64,000 bases of DNA from assembly GCF_010500865.1 (NCBI RefSeq), contig NZ_JAAAWN010000002.1, forward strand, positions 62,001 through 126,000, read 5' to 3'. Positions within the stretch are counted from its first letter, which is position 1. Every line of letters begins with the position of its first letter. Source of the stretch: Alteromonas profundi (GTDB taxonomy: Bacteria > Pseudomonadota > Gammaproteobacteria > Enterobacterales > Alteromonadaceae). A program made the translations under genes and the position numbers. The notes under the pieces are model-generated. The model saw only the letters and a program-made list of their open reading frames with translations, had not been told where the DNA came from and ran no database searches. Positions 1 to 9,291 of this stretch are shown one piece after another.

Positions 1-1
1 T

Positions 2-1075
2 CGTAAAAAATTGCGTGAATACGGATATGACGAAGTAAAAGGCCCATTAATGATGGACCGTTCGTTGTGGGAAAAATCGGGGCATTGGGACAAATACGCT
101 GAAAACATGTTCACCACAGAGTCTGAGAAGCGTGAATATGCAGTGAAACCCATGAACTGCCCAGGCCACGTACAAATTTTCAATCAAGGGCTAAAATCAT
201 ACCGCGACCTACCGCTACGTATGGCCGAGTTTGGTTGCTGTCACCGTAATGAGCCTTCTGGCGCGCTACACGGGTTAATGCGAGTACGTGGGTTTACCCA
301 AGACGACGCCCACATTTTTTGTACAGAAGAGCAGATCCTAGAAGAGGTTAGCGGCTGTATAAAGATGGTGTATGAAACCTATGCCGCGTTTGGGTTTGAA
401 AAAATAGCGGTAAAATTGTCTACACGACCTGAAAAACGTGTAGGCGCAGACGAAATTTGGGATAAATCGGAAGCCGCACTAGCTGAAGCACTTAAAGCCA
501 ACGATATTGATTTTGAGTACCAGCCAGGCGAAGGCGCCTTCTATGGCCCTAAAATTGAGTTTACTTTACATGACTGTTTAGATCGTGCGTGGCAGTGCGG
601 TACAGTACAGCTCGACTTTTCAATGCCGGGACGTTTAGGTTCTACCTACGTGGCAGAAGATGGCGAGCGCAAAGTACCTGTTATGATTCACCGTGCCATT
701 TTGGGCTCGTTAGAACGTTTCATTGGTATTTTGACTGAAGAATTTGCAGGTTTTTATCCGCTTTGGCTTGCCCCACAGCAAGTGGTAATTATGAATATTA
801 CTGACAGCCAAGGCGAATATGCGCAAAAATGTGTAAAAAAACTGCAAGAAAGTGGATTTAGAGCAAAGTCTGACTTGAGAAATGAGAAGATAGGCTTTAA
901 AATCCGCGAGCACACTCTCAAACGTGTTCCGTATATGTTGGTTGTGGGCGATAAAGAAATGGAAGCTGGCGAAGTGGCAGTACGTTCACGTCGTGGCGAT
1001 GACCTAGGTAAAATGAGCCTAGAAGACTTTATCGCAATGGCCAATGCGGAAGTGGCAGAAAAGACCATTAAGTAA
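2..1075 (+). CDS. thrS: Threonine-tRNA ligase, C-terminal part (start outside window)
   Basis: Charges tRNA(Thr) with threonine in the cytoplasm. The reading frame is open from base 2, so the gene is cut by the window edge; about 357 residues remain, covering most of the class II catalytic core and the anticodon-binding domain. The class II motif 2 region is visible ([18 protein letters not shown], about residue 75), preceded by the zinc-site segment KPMNCPGH; motif 3 follows near residue 235 ([15 protein letters not shown]), and the last ~100 residues are the anticodon-binding domain. The downstream order infC-rpmI-rplT is the classical thrS operon arrangement. Family assignment is secure; the N-terminal TGS and editing domains are not visible because they lie upstream. 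Confidence 0.97.
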   Translation, partial: RKKLREYGYDEVKGPLMMDRSLWEKSGHWDKYAENMFTTESEKREYAVKPMNCPGHVQIFNQGLKSYRDLPLRMAEFGCCHRNEPSGALHGLMRVRGFTQDDAHIFCTEEQILEEVSGCIKMVYETYAAFGFEKIAVKLSTRPEKRVGADEIWDKSEAALAEALKANDIDFEYQPGEGAFYGPKIEFTLHDCLDRAWQCGTVQLDFSMPGRLGSTYVAEDGERKVPVMIHRAILGSLERFIGILTEEFAGFYPLWLAPQQVVIMNITDSQGEYAQKCVKKLQESGFRAKSDLRNEKIGFKIREHTLKRVPYMLVVGDKEMEAGEVAVRSRRGDDLGKMSLEDFIAMANAEVAEKTIK

Positions 1076-1106
1076 TTTGAGGGTTTTCGTGTATACTACA
1101 CGGCGG

Positions 1107-1142
1107 TGCTTGTCGCTGACGAAATAACAGCAGGGACAAGCA
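1107..1142 (+). promoter_or_regulatory. Hairpin in the infC leader
   Basis: TGCTTGTC (1107-1114) pairs perfectly with GACAAGCA (1135-1142), and inside it GCTG (1115-1118) pairs with CAGC (1128-1131), giving a 12-bp stem with a 3-nt bulge. It lies between the thrS stop and the infC start and has no T-tract, so it is not an intrinsic terminator. A TATACT box at 1092-1097 could be the -10 of an infC promoter just upstream, which would place the hairpin in the 5' leader. A regulatory role is inferred. Confidence 0.4.
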
Positions 1143-1171
1143 GAAGAATTAAATGTTTGGAGGAATAGCAC

Positions 1172-1711
1172 ATTAAAGGCGCTAATAACAAGGCTCAGGG
1201 CGACAAAGCCCGCATAAACGATGAGATTAAAGCCAGAGAAGTACGATTAATTGGCAAAGATGGGGAACAGGTTGGTGTGGTTTCACTTGCTGAAGCAACC
1301 CGACACGCTGAAGAAGCGAGCCTGGATCTTGTGGAAATCAGTCCGAATGCCGAGCCGCCAGTCTGTAAAGTTATGGACTATGGCAAGTTCCTCTTCGAAA
1401 AAAGTAAAGCTCAAAAAGAGCAGAAGAAAAAACAAAAGCAAATTCAGGTCAAGGAGATTAAATTTCGCCCTGGCACTGATGAAGGCGATTACCAGGTCAA
1501 ACTGCGCAACCTGCGTCGCTTTCTAGAAGGTGGTGATAAAGCCAAAGTCACAATCCGTTTCCGCGGACGTGAAATGGCGCACCAAGACATTGGTATAGAC
1601 CTACTTACCCGCGTTAAGAACGATTTGGAAGAAATTGCAACTTGCGAATCATTCCCTCGTCGTGTGGAAGGTCGCCAAATGATCATGGTGCTCGCCCCAA
1701 ACAAGAAGTAG
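1172..1711 (+). CDS. infC: Translation initiation factor IF-3, AUU start codon
   Basis: IF-3 binds the 30S subunit and enforces start-codon and initiator-tRNA fidelity. The reading frame encodes 179 residues beginning [20 protein letters not shown], matching the usual IF-3 N-terminus. No ATG, GTG or TTG exists at the right place: the frame begins with ATT at 1172, seven bases after a strong GGAGGA ribosome-binding site (1159-1164). The conserved segments [17 protein letters not shown] and [17 protein letters not shown] and the C-terminal [13 protein letters not shown] are all present. In Escherichia coli the AUU start of infC makes IF-3 repress its own translation, so the same autoregulation is likely here. 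The first alternative start (GTG 1277) would cut off 35 conserved residues. Confidence 0.96.
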   Translation: MKGANNKAQGDKARINDEIKAREVRLIGKDGEQVGVVSLAEATRHAEEASLDLVEISPNAEPPVCKVMDYGKFLFEKSKAQKEQKKKQKQIQVKEIKFRPGTDEGDYQVKLRNLRRFLEGGDKAKVTIRFRGREMAHQDIGIDLLTRVKNDLEEIATCESFPRRVEGRQMIMVLAPNKK

Positions 1712-1725
1712 TAACGGTCTAAAGT

Positions 1726-1748
1726 TTTCAGGAATCTGCACCCTGAAA
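1726..1748 (+). promoter_or_regulatory. Hairpin upstream of rpmI, possible L20 operator element
   Basis: TTTCAGG (1726-1732) pairs with CCTGAAA (1742-1748) around a 9-nt loop, in the 117-base gap between infC and rpmI. In E. coli, protein L20 represses translation of rpmI-rplT through structures in this same intergenic region. The link to L20 is by position only; the E. coli pseudoknot was not reconstructed here. Confidence 0.3.
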
Positions 1749-1828
1749 CACCTTGCTGCTAAACATTAACCGACATTAAGCAACTGCACGCTAATTATGT
1801 CGATACTTAACAATGCGGAGTTTTAGCA

Positions 1829-2026
1829 ATGCCTAAAATGAAAACTGTAAGCGGTGCCGCCAAACGTTTCAAGAAAACGGGTTCTGGCCGCTTTAAAAGC
1901 AAACAGTCTCACTTACGTCACATTCTGACTAAGAAGAGCACTAAGCGTAAACGTCACCTACGTGGCAAAAAATTGGTTCATGACTCTGATACTAAATTAG
2001 TTCAGCGCATGTTGCCTTACGTTTAA
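1829..2026 (+). CDS. rpmI: 50S ribosomal protein L35
   Basis: A 65-residue, very basic ribosomal protein of the large subunit. The N-terminus [20 protein letters not shown] and the C-terminal run rich in Lys and Arg, ending LVQRMLPYV, are typical of L35, and the length is exactly as expected. A GGAG site at 1816-1819 precedes the ATG. It lies 18 bases before rplT and is normally translationally coupled to it under L20 control. Confidence 0.98.
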   Translation: MPKMKTVSGAAKRFKKTGSGRFKSKQSHLRHILTKKSTKRKRHLRGKKLVHDSDTKLVQRMLPYV

Positions 2027-2044
2027 GACTTAGGAGACTGATAA

Positions 2045-2401
<357 letters not shown>

Positions 2402-2432
2402 TTATTAACTAATTAAGTTTAAGTTCTTTCGG

Positions 2433-2462
2433 AAAAAGGCGAGCAGGATGCTCGCCTTTTTT
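2433..2462 (+). terminator. Rho-independent terminator after rplT
   Basis: AAAAAGGCGAGC (2433-2444), loop AGGAT, then GCTCGCCTTTTTT (2450-2462): a GC-rich stem followed directly by a T-tract. It ends the ribosomal-protein operon and separates it from the EPS locus. Confidence 0.9.
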
Positions 2463-2496
2463 CGTTTTTAATGCTCAATAAACGCTATTGGAAATT

Positions 2497-2518
2497 GCCT
2501 TCCCGTCGGACAGAAGGC
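2497..2518 (-). terminator. Weak hairpin downstream of the sugar transferase
   Basis: GCCTTC (2497-2502) pairs with GAAGGC (2513-2518) around a 10-nt loop, just beyond the stop codon of the reverse-strand sugar transferase. On the minus strand it is followed only by AATTTCC, so intrinsic termination is doubtful. Confidence 0.25.
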
Positions 2519-2534
2519 GTCCCGTATTCAAAAT

Positions 2535-3986
2535 TTAATATGCGTTCTTGTTTATAAATCCGTTAAAAATGGTCATAAACACAATCTTTAGGTCGAACCA
2601 AAGCGACCATTGATGTATGTAGTCGAGATCGTACTCTACACGTTTTACCATCTTGTTCGTAGTTTCAGTTTCACCCCGCAAACCGTTAACCTGAGCCCAG
2701 CCGGTAATACCGGGCTTTACTTTATGGCGTAGCATGTAGCCGGTAATAATTTTTCTATATTCTTCGTTATGCGCAACGGCGTGAGGGCGGGGGCCAACTA
2801 TAGACATTCGCCCTTGGAGAACATTTATAAATTGGGGTAACTCATCGAGGGAAGTACGTCGAAGAAAGCCACCAATTTTCGTTAAGCGAGCGTCGTTCTT
2901 CGTCGCTTGCTTTACAATGGCGCCGTTATCTTGAGTAGTCATACTACGAAATTTATAAATAGTAATTTGCTTACCATCTAGACCATAGCGCTTTTGTTTA
3001 AAAATTACCGGCCCCCTCGAGGTCATTTTGACCGCTGCGGCAATACACAGCATTGGAATTGAAATCATTGTAAGAATTAAACTGCTTAATATAATATCTT
3101 CGAAACGCTTGAGAATATCGTTAGCACCCTGAAATGGTGTATCGTAAACGCTCAGGGTTTGCATATTTCCAATGGTTTGCCAGCGCGCGTTTAATAAATT
3201 AAACATAAAGAAGTTTGGAACAACGTAAACGTTGGCTGTTGTGTCGCTGCATTGCTCTAAAATCGAGCGAATTCTGTTTTCTGCGCTCATAGGTAGTGCA
3301 ATATATATGTAATCCACTTCATTTCGCTTGGCCATTTCAATGGCTGCTTCAATATTTCCTAGTACGGAATTTTGGAATTTATGATTTAAGCGACTCGGCT
3401 CTCTATCATCAAACATACCATTAAAGCGAATACCCAAATGTTCATTTTCGCAAATTTGCGTGGCCACGTTAGACCCTAGCGCGGTAGCACCTATAACAAT
3501 AGAACGTCGCGAATTTAACCCGCTTTTTCTAATTAAAAAGAGAAACTTACGCATTACAAAGCGCCAGGCTAATAAGGCAACAAAGGATGTCGCTAACCAA
3601 ACCAGTACAACCAAGGGTGGGGTTGTAATTTCTTCTACGAAAAAGTAGCCTATGGTTAGCGTACCAAATGCACTTAGCACCCAAGTAACCGCTGCCGCTC
3701 GTAGCATTTCAAATGTCGCATATCCCCGCCATGACCGATAGAGCTCCATACCCTCTGCAGCTATAAGAAAGCAGATAACATTAACCAGCAGAAATACTAG
3801 GCTTGTAGTGTCTATTAAGGCTCCGAAAATCATTGCGCATGAATAGTAAAGAAGGGTAACAAGCGAAAGGTCAGTTAATCGGTAAAGTGTTGAAAAACCG
3901 GTTTTATTTTTTACCGCCAACCCACTTCGTTTCGACTCAATAGGGTGTGATTTGATAACTTTGCTCGATTCTATTCGATTGTCCAT
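2535..3986 (-). CDS. Undecaprenyl-phosphate sugar-1-phosphate transferase (WcaJ/VpsL type)
   Basis: Probable initiating enzyme of EPS synthesis, transferring a hexose-1-phosphate (often glucose) from a UDP-sugar to undecaprenyl phosphate at the inner membrane. The N-terminal third holds four to five membrane segments, followed by a CoA-binding-like nucleotide fold ([17 protein letters not shown]). A further membrane helix leads into the polyprenyl glycosylphosphotransferase domain, with [37 protein letters not shown] and [12 protein letters not shown]. About 483 residues from the ATG at 3986, which has a weak GAG-type site; an upstream ATG at 4046 adds 20 residues but lacks a ribosome-binding site. 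It is transcribed away from the export operon, and a sigma-54-like sequence lies just upstream (4089-4104). The sugar specificity cannot be read from sequence. Confidence 0.92.
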   Translation of the reverse strand: MDNRIESSKVIKSHPIESKRSGLAVKNKTGFSTLYRLTDLSLVTLLYYSCAMIFGALIDTTSLVFLLVNVICFLIAAEGMELYRSWRGYATFEMLRAAAVTWVLSAFGTLTIGYFFVEEITTPPLVVLVWLATSFVALLAWRFVMRKFLFLIRKSGLNSRRSIVIGATALGSNVATQICENEHLGIRFNGMFDDREPSRLNHKFQNSVLGNIEAAIEMAKRNEVDYIYIALPMSAENRIRSILEQCSDTTANVYVVPNFFMFNLLNARWQTIGNMQTLSVYDTPFQGANDILKRFEDIILSSLILTMISIPMLCIAAAVKMTSRGPVIFKQKRYGLDGKQITIYKFRSMTTQDNGAIVKQATKNDARLTKIGGFLRRTSLDELPQFINVLQGRMSIVGPRPHAVAHNEEYRKIITGYMLRHKVKPGITGWAQVNGLRGETETTNKMVKRVEYDLDYIHQWSLWFDLKIVFMTIFNGFINKNAY

Positions 3987-4088
3987 TTTATGTATCTCTA
4001 AGTGTAAATATGGGAATAAGTTACTATTCACCCTTTGATTAGACATATAAGAGTTGGAGCGATAGTATGCGAAACGCAGATTTACTAA

Positions 4089-4104
4089 AGCAAGAAATAT
4101 ACCC
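4089..4104 (-). promoter_or_regulatory. Sigma-54 (-24/-12) promoter-like sequence for the sugar transferase
   Basis: On the minus strand this reads GGGTATATTTCTTGCT: the GG and GC dinucleotides are exactly 10 bases apart and the -12 element TTGCT is perfect, while the -24 element deviates (GGGTAT instead of TGGCAC). A start point near 4078 would give a short leader to the sugar transferase. It mirrors the better match at 4359 on the other strand. Weaker evidence than that site. Confidence 0.4.
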
Positions 4105-4263
4105 TTGTTATCCTTTAGTCTAAACTATTGACTTCGCCACCCAATCGCTTTAAGAGAATTGGTTAAGTGTTAAACGATAATGCACTATTGTTGTAATTTT
4201 ATTACACGAAGAAGCCGTAATTTAGATAATTCGTTATAGTAAAATAGCTAATTCCTTGTAGTA

Positions 4264-4310
4264 TGTGTACGAGCTTTTATTTTGTGAGACATTTTGCGAC
4301 CATGTACACA
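4264..4310. promoter_or_regulatory. Inverted repeat in the EPS divergent control region
   Basis: TGTGTAC (4264-4270) and its exact complement GTACACA (4304-4310) lie 33 bases apart, 49 bases upstream of the sigma-54-like promoter at 4359. The position suits a binding site for an enhancer-binding protein. The remaining ~500 bases between 3987 and 4564 hold the two promoter-like sequences listed separately and no other gene. Confidence 0.3.
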
Positions 4311-4358
4311 AACTTGAAATAATCTAGCGGTAGGTTAAGAGTTATCTATCGCTATGTT

Positions 4359-4374
4359 TGGCACATTAATCGCA
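4359..4374 (+). promoter_or_regulatory. Sigma-54 (-24/-12) promoter for the EPS export operon
   Basis: TGGCACATTAATCGCA matches the consensus TGGCAC(A/G)-N4-TTGC(A/T) with one mismatch and has the required 10-base spacing between GG and GC. Transcription would start near 4386, giving a leader of about 180 bases before the beta-barrel gene. This implies RpoN and an enhancer-binding protein; neither is encoded in the window. Confidence 0.65.
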
Positions 4375-4564
4375 TTCAAGCATGGTAAGAAACCACAACA
4401 AGAGCGGGTCTTCTTCAATTTTCTTTAGCAGCATTTGTAATGTAACTATAAGCTATATTGCAAATTAAGAAGTATGTTTGGGAGTCAACCTTATTTCTGA
4501 AGTCATCATCGCATGTTATTTTGCGATAGACTTAATGACTTTGATGTTAATCGAAGGAGAGAAA

Positions 4565-5776
4565 ATGTTTATACGGAAGAAAATTTACTTGGCTGTTTCA
4601 GCAACTTTTGTAATGTTTAGCGCATCAGCGCAACAAGAAGCAGGGCGGATTGAATATGGAAGTTTCGACATTATACCGACTTTCAATACTTCACTTAGTT
4701 ATTTAGACAATATTACCAGAACTACCGATGAAGACGCCAAGATTAACAGTTGGAGAGCGGTATTTGCACCAAAGGTTGTATTAGCTACCCAAGTAAACAA
4801 TAACCCCGTTGAAATTGGCTATCGTATCGCGCGTGGTGAATTTTTAACAAGTACAGATGATGACTATACTGATCATTTTATTACAGCAAGCGGTGATTTT
4901 GAATTAAACAGTCGTCATCGCTTAGATGCCTCTGCGCTGTATGAGGATGGCCATGAAGCTCGTGGTACCGGCTTATCTATAGGTACGGGTGAAAATCTCA
5001 GTTCTCCCGATACATATAAGAGTAGCTTGATTGATGTGAATTATAGCTATGGAAGCCTGACTTCAGATGGCATGCTTACGTTTTCAGTTTCAAGAAATAC
5101 ACTGGATTACGACCGAGAAGAAGAGAGTTACCTAATTAGAGACCGCTTTATTAATAAATTTGGCGGTGAATTTAGCTATAGGGTTGCTCCATCTACTTTT
5201 TTGGTATTCGACGTGGCTAAATCATACGTTCGCTATGATTACCAACCAGCAGATGACGCCAGTCGAGATAGTGATGGTATCCGTATTCTAGTAGGTGCTA
5301 GGTGGGAAAGTACAGCCGCCACTACAGGTTTTGCCAAAGTGGGGTACCAGGAAAAGGATTTTGAATCTCAAGATAGAGATAATTTTTACGGAACTGATTG
5401 GGAAGTCGGTGTAGACTGGCGACCTTTGGAATATACAACCTTCCGCTTGTCCACAAGTGCCGACACTAGAGAAACAAACGGCGAGGGGAACTTCATAAGA
5501 AGCCGGAATTATTCGGCTTCATGGAATCACGATTGGTACGACTACTTGTCAACATCTGCCGGGGTAACTTTTCAAGATAATACATATACTTTGAGTGGCC
5601 AAGATGTCGCTGAACGTAATGATGACTTCACTATTTTGAGCTTATCTGCAGACTATAGTGCACGGCGTTGGCTAAATATATCAGTCTTTTATGAGTACAC
5701 AGATCTTGCAAGCAACCGCGATACACTAGGTTACGATACAAATACTGTGGGTGTGGCATTTGAGGTTACTTTGTGA
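4565..5776 (+). CDS. Outer-membrane beta-barrel protein of EPS export (EpsL-like)
   Basis: Predicted outer-membrane barrel that may form or assist the polysaccharide exit channel. From the ATG at 4565 (AAGGAGA site at 4554-4560) the product is 403 residues with a signal peptide ending near SASAQQ. The rest alternates hydrophobic and polar residues in strand-like segments rich in aromatic residues and ends in a strand (NTVGVAFEVTL), as barrels do. It resembles the EpsL/BBP2-type barrels found next to short Wza-like proteins. It is the first gene of a tight operon and overlaps the next gene by four bases (GTGA). An upstream in-frame ATG at 4478 has no signal-peptide logic or ribosome-binding site. 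Confidence 0.75.
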   Translation: MFIRKKIYLAVSATFVMFSASAQQEAGRIEYGSFDIIPTFNTSLSYLDNITRTTDEDAKINSWRAVFAPKVVLATQVNNNPVEIGYRIARGEFLTSTDDDYTDHFITASGDFELNSRHRLDASALYEDGHEARGTGLSIGTGENLSSPDTYKSSLIDVNYSYGSLTSDGMLTFSVSRNTLDYDREEESYLIRDRFINKFGGEFSYRVAPSTFLVFDVAKSYVRYDYQPADDASRDSDGIRILVGARWESTAATTGFAKVGYQEKDFESQDRDNFYGTDWEVGVDWRPLEYTTFRLSTSADTRETNGEGNFIRSRNYSASWNHDWYDYLSTSAGVTFQDNTYTLSGQDVAERNDDFTILSLSADYSARRWLNISVFYEYTDLASNRDTLGYDTNTVGVAFEVTL

Positions 5777-6318
5777 GAATACTAGCAAAATTGGCATTAT
5801 GCGTTGTTTTATTGTTTTATTTTCAGTCTAGCTGGGCTCAACAAGGAAACCTGAGTATGAGTCAATATCAGTTGGGCTCTGGCGACAAGATTAACATTAC
5901 CGTTTTTGGGCAAGAAGATTTGTCTATGGAAATAAGACTACCCGACGTAGGAACGGTGAACTACCCTTTTTTAGGCGAGATAAAAATTGTAGGTTTGACA
6001 ACTGCTCAAGTTGAAGAATTGATTTACAACGGGCTGAAAGGAGATTATTTGGTTGAGCCTTCCGTCTCCGTAACCTTTCTAGAGTATAGGCCCTTTTTTA
6101 TAGACGGCGAGGTTAAAAGGCCAGGGGGGTATCCCTACCAGCCAGGTTTGTCAGTGAATAAAGCGGCTGCCCTAGCGGGAGGATATACTGACAGAGCGTC
6201 TAAGGATGAGGTGATAGTAGTTCGAGAAAAAGATGGTGTAACTCGAGAGCTAAACGTGAATGTGTCGGATATGATACAGCCGGGAGATATAATCACTATT
6301 AAGCAGCGTTTCTTTTGA
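5773..6318 (+). CDS. Short Wza-like polysaccharide export protein (poly_export plus SLBB)
   Basis: Periplasmic or outer-membrane-associated export protein. The 181-residue product has a signal peptide (cleavage after SSWA), a poly_export domain (residues ~28-100, with YQLGSGDKINITVFGQEDLS) and one SLBB domain (FFIDGEVKRPGGYPYQPG). It stops there: the second SLBB domain and the C-terminal amphipathic helix that forms the pore in E. coli Wza (about 380 residues) are absent. There is no lipobox cysteine at the cleavage site. The GTG start overlaps the upstream stop (GTGA), implying translational coupling. Pairing with a beta-barrel suggests the barrel supplies the outer-membrane pore, as proposed for Vibrio VpsN-type systems. 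Confidence 0.85.
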   Translation: MRILAKLALCVVLLFYFQSSWAQQGNLSMSQYQLGSGDKINITVFGQEDLSMEIRLPDVGTVNYPFLGEIKIVGLTTAQVEELIYNGLKGDYLVEPSVSVTFLEYRPFFIDGEVKRPGGYPYQPGLSVNKAAALAGGYTDRASKDEVIVVREKDGVTRELNVNVSDMIQPGDIITIKQRFF

Positions 6319-6334
6319 GAATACGAGAGTAAAG

Positions 6335-8548
6335 GTGGCAGTAGAAAAAATGGACGAAACTAAATCAAAAGCAACAGATATGGATACGATAGATGTTGCC
6401 CATTACTTTACAATCGTAAAGCGCAACTCCTTAAGGATATTACTTTTAGCGGTCGCATTCACTATTTTAGTCGCGTTATTTGTTTTTAGAATGACGCCGA
6501 TATACTCATCATCGGCCACAATTTTAGTCGATTCTGAAAATACAAACCTAGTTTCTATTGAAGAAGTTTATGGTTTCGACAGCAATCGAAAAGACTATAT
6601 GCAAACGCAATTTGAGATATTGCGTTCTCGTCAAATCGCAGAGCGTACGGTACGGAAATTAGCGCTGCATAAGAACGCTAGTTTTATGCCCGATGAGAAT
6701 GATAAAGACGGGATTACGCTTTTAAAAGAAGCGTTAAAAGATGCACTTCCTTTTTTCCCTCAAGAAAAAGAAATAGAGCGTACGGAGGAGGAGCAAGAAG
6801 AATTAGATGTGCGTATTGCAACCAATAAGCTGATGAGGTCGCTAAATTTATCCTTAATTAGCAAAACACAGGTTATGGTTGTAACAGTTAATTCTGACAT
6901 CCCTAAGTTATCGGCTATGATAGCGAACGCAGTTGCAGATGAGTACATTGATAACTATTTACTATCGAAGTTAGAGATGACATCTAAGGCCACAGAGTTT
7001 TTAACGGAAAGCTTAGATGGACTTAAGCGCAAGCTTATCATTTCTGAAAATAGACTAGCAGACTTCTTTGAGCGAAACCAAGTAGTTAATCTTCATGGTG
7101 TTGTTGGCCTTGCTGCCGACGAGTTAGAAGGTTTAAGCGAGCAGCTACTAGATGCTCAAAATGCGTTAAAACTAAACGAAACGATTTATAGACAAACGCA
7201 AACTAACAATTCGATTGAAGGTATTGCTAGCCTGCCCGAAGTATTGAATCACCCTACTATCCAAGGCGTGAGAAGGGACGAAGCAAAAGCTATGACTCGG
7301 GTGTCTGAGCTTAGTAAGGTGTATGGCCCCAAACACCCTAATATGATTGCAGCCAATGCTGAATTAAATTCAATACGCGAAACCTTAGCAACTCAAACCC
7401 GCGATTTGGTGTCGAGTATAAACAAACAATATTTGCTCTCTAAGGAACGAGTAGAGCTACTTAAAGCGCAAGTGGAGCAAGCGAAAGCTAATTATCGCAG
7501 GCTCTCTACCCTTGAAAATGAACGCCTTACTTTACAAAGAGAAGTTGATATAAACCAGCAATTGTATGATTCCTTCTTTACAAGATTAAAAGAAACAGAT
7601 GAGCTAGGCGGTTTTGAAACGGCCAATGCTAGAATTCTTGATAAAGCTATAGTGCCCTCGGTCCCTTCTAAACCAAACAAAAAGCTATTAATAGCTATGG
7701 CATTTATTTTTAGTATAGGCTTCGGTGTGTTTGTAGCAATCCTTATGGACACCCTAAATAGTGGTATAAACTCAGTTGATGATGTTGAGAAAAAGTTAGG
7801 ACAAAGGATGCTGGGCTTAATTCCTTGGCTTCCCCACAAGAAAAAGACGGACTTGCCGGTTAGGTCCTATTTTGATTCTTCAAAGCATCAGTTTTCTGAA
7901 GCATTAAGAACGCTGAGAACAAGCCTTTCTTTATTGAACCTAAATAAAGAAAAGCAGGCAGTAATGGTTACCTCTAGCGTACCAAAAGAAGGTAAAACTA
8001 CCGTTTCACTTAATTTGGCTTTCGCTTTTGGCCAATTGAAAAAGACTGTTGTGGTAGATGCAGACCTTCGGAGGCCCAGTATAGGAAAAATGTTCAATAT
8101 ACCCGTATACCAGCCAGGAGTAGCTAATTTAATCCTCAAAACACACACGGTAGACGAGTGCGTTGTAACAGATGAGGAATCAGGCATTGACGTAATTACC
8201 GCCGGCACTGTCCCATCTAACCCACAGGAATTATTGGCCGATACCGAATTTGCGACATTAATCGAAAAGTTAAAAAAGACATACGATTTTGTAGTATTGG
8301 ATACAGCGCCCACACAAGCTGTAAGTGATTCTATGATAGTAGCAGAATGTGCAGATTCAATCGTGTATGTAGTTCGGGCAGACGCAACAAGCGACAAGGT
8401 AATTAATAGTGGTATAGGCAGATTATTACAGGTCGGCCACAGGGTTGACGGTGTGGTATTAAATCAAGTCGATTTACGCAAGTCTGATGTATCTCAAAAA
8501 TATGCCGGTTTTTATGATCAATATGGCTATACTAGCGAGAACTCATAG
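6335..8548 (+). CDS. Wzz-type chain-length regulator fused to BY-kinase
   Basis: Inner-membrane polysaccharide co-polymerase with a cytoplasmic bacterial tyrosine-kinase domain. Of 737 residues, a Wzz domain starts after a short cytoplasmic leader; TM1 lies near residues 35-53 and TM2 near 448-468, with a long periplasmic coiled-coil region between. The kinase has Walker A SVPKEGKTT (~550), Walker A' VVVDADLRRPS (~572) and Walker B FVVLDTAP (~655). It ends in a tyrosine cluster, KYAGFYDQYGY, the usual autophosphorylation tail. The GTG at 6335 has a GAGAG site; an ATG at 6350 is an alternative. The PHP-type phosphatase encoded next would reverse the phosphorylation, and cycling between states controls chain length and export in related systems. 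Confidence 0.93.
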   Translation: MAVEKMDETKSKATDMDTIDVAHYFTIVKRNSLRILLLAVAFTILVALFVFRMTPIYSSSATILVDSENTNLVSIEEVYGFDSNRKDYMQTQFEILRSRQIAERTVRKLALHKNASFMPDENDKDGITLLKEALKDALPFFPQEKEIERTEEEQEELDVRIATNKLMRSLNLSLISKTQVMVVTVNSDIPKLSAMIANAVADEYIDNYLLSKLEMTSKATEFLTESLDGLKRKLIISENRLADFFERNQVVNLHGVVGLAADELEGLSEQLLDAQNALKLNETIYRQTQTNNSIEGIASLPEVLNHPTIQGVRRDEAKAMTRVSELSKVYGPKHPNMIAANAELNSIRETLATQTRDLVSSINKQYLLSKERVELLKAQVEQAKANYRRLSTLENERLTLQREVDINQQLYDSFFTRLKETDELGGFETANARILDKAIVPSVPSKPNKKLLIAMAFIFSIGFGVFVAILMDTLNSGINSVDDVEKKLGQRMLGLIPWLPHKKKTDLPVRSYFDSSKHQFSEALRTLRTSLSLLNLNKEKQAVMVTSSVPKEGKTTVSLNLAFAFGQLKKTVVVDADLRRPSIGKMFNIPVYQPGVANLILKTHTVDECVVTDEESGIDVITAGTVPSNPQELLADTEFATLIEKLKKTYDFVVLDTAPTQAVSDSMIVAECADSIVYVVRADATSDKVINSGIGRLLQVGHRVDGVVLNQVDLRKSDVSQKYAGFYDQYGYTSENS

Positions 8549-8562
8549 CAGGTTGTTTAACG

Positions 8563-9291
8563 TTGATTGATTTACATAGCCATATTTTGCCTGATATCGA
8601 TGATGGTGCTCGTTCAATGGACATGTCTCTCGATATGGCTAGGCAGGCCGTGGAAAACGGGATCACGCACATGGTGTGTACCCCTCATATACACGCGGGA
8701 TATTTTGATAATACCTTTAAGGCGATAGAGCAATCGTATATATTGCTAAAAGCTCGGTTGGACTCTGAGCAGATACCACTTCAGCTATCTTTTGGTGCTG
8801 AAGTTAGAGTATCTGAACAAATTCCCTCTTGGATTTTACACAATGAAATTCCATTTATTGGAAAGTTTGCCTCACGTAAGGTTCTCCTACTTGAAATGCC
8901 TCATAGCCACGTTCCAGTGGGTATAGAAATGCTGATAAAGTGGCTATTAGAAAATAACATACAGCCTTTGATTGCCCACCCCGAGAGAAATAGAGAGCTA
9001 TTAGCCGACAACGGAAAGTTTGAATGGCTGCGCAGAACAAATGTTATTTTCCAACTAACTGCTGGGGCTTTGGTAGGCCGATTTGGGGCCAAAGTGAATG
9101 AGTTTGCGTTAAAGTTAATTCAAGAGCGAAAAATTCAAGTTGTGGCTTCCGATACGCATAATTTAACTAAACGTCCAAACGATATGGCGAAGGCTTACGA
9201 AGTTGTTGCTATGTTAAATGAAGATTATGCCAAGGAAGTGTTTTATTCCCGTCCTGCATCAATTGTTATTAGATCAGATAATATCTATTAA
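8563..9291 (+). CDS. PHP-family protein-tyrosine phosphatase (CpsB/YwqE type)
   Basis: Manganese-dependent phosphatase that removes phosphate from the tyrosine tail of the BY-kinase encoded upstream. The 242 residues show PHP metal-binding motifs: MIDLHSHILPDIDDGA at the N-terminus, CTPHIHAGYF (~40), LIAHPERNR (~135) and ASDTHNL (~195). The length matches CpsB-like enzymes. Translation appears to start at a TTG (8563), because the conserved histidine motif begins at once and an AGG site lies 12 bases upstream. The stop overlaps the next start (TAATG). Confidence 0.88.
   Translation: MIDLHSHILPDIDDGARSMDMSLDMARQAVENGITHMVCTPHIHAGYFDNTFKAIEQSYILLKARLDSEQIPLQLSFGAEVRVSEQIPSWILHNEIPFIGKFASRKVLLLEMPHSHVPVGIEMLIKWLLENNIQPLIAHPERNRELLADNGKFEWLRRTNVIFQLTAGALVGRFGAKVNEFALKLIQERKIQVVASDTHNLTKRPNDMAKAYEVVAMLNEDYAKEVFYSRPASIVIRSDNIY

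Noticed and set aside
4327-4333. GCGGTAG, close to the ops element (GGCGGTAG) recognised by RfaH
   Set aside because: It lies upstream of the better-supported sigma-54 promoter at 4359, so it would not be transcribed in the leader, and the rest of a JUMPstart sequence is missing.
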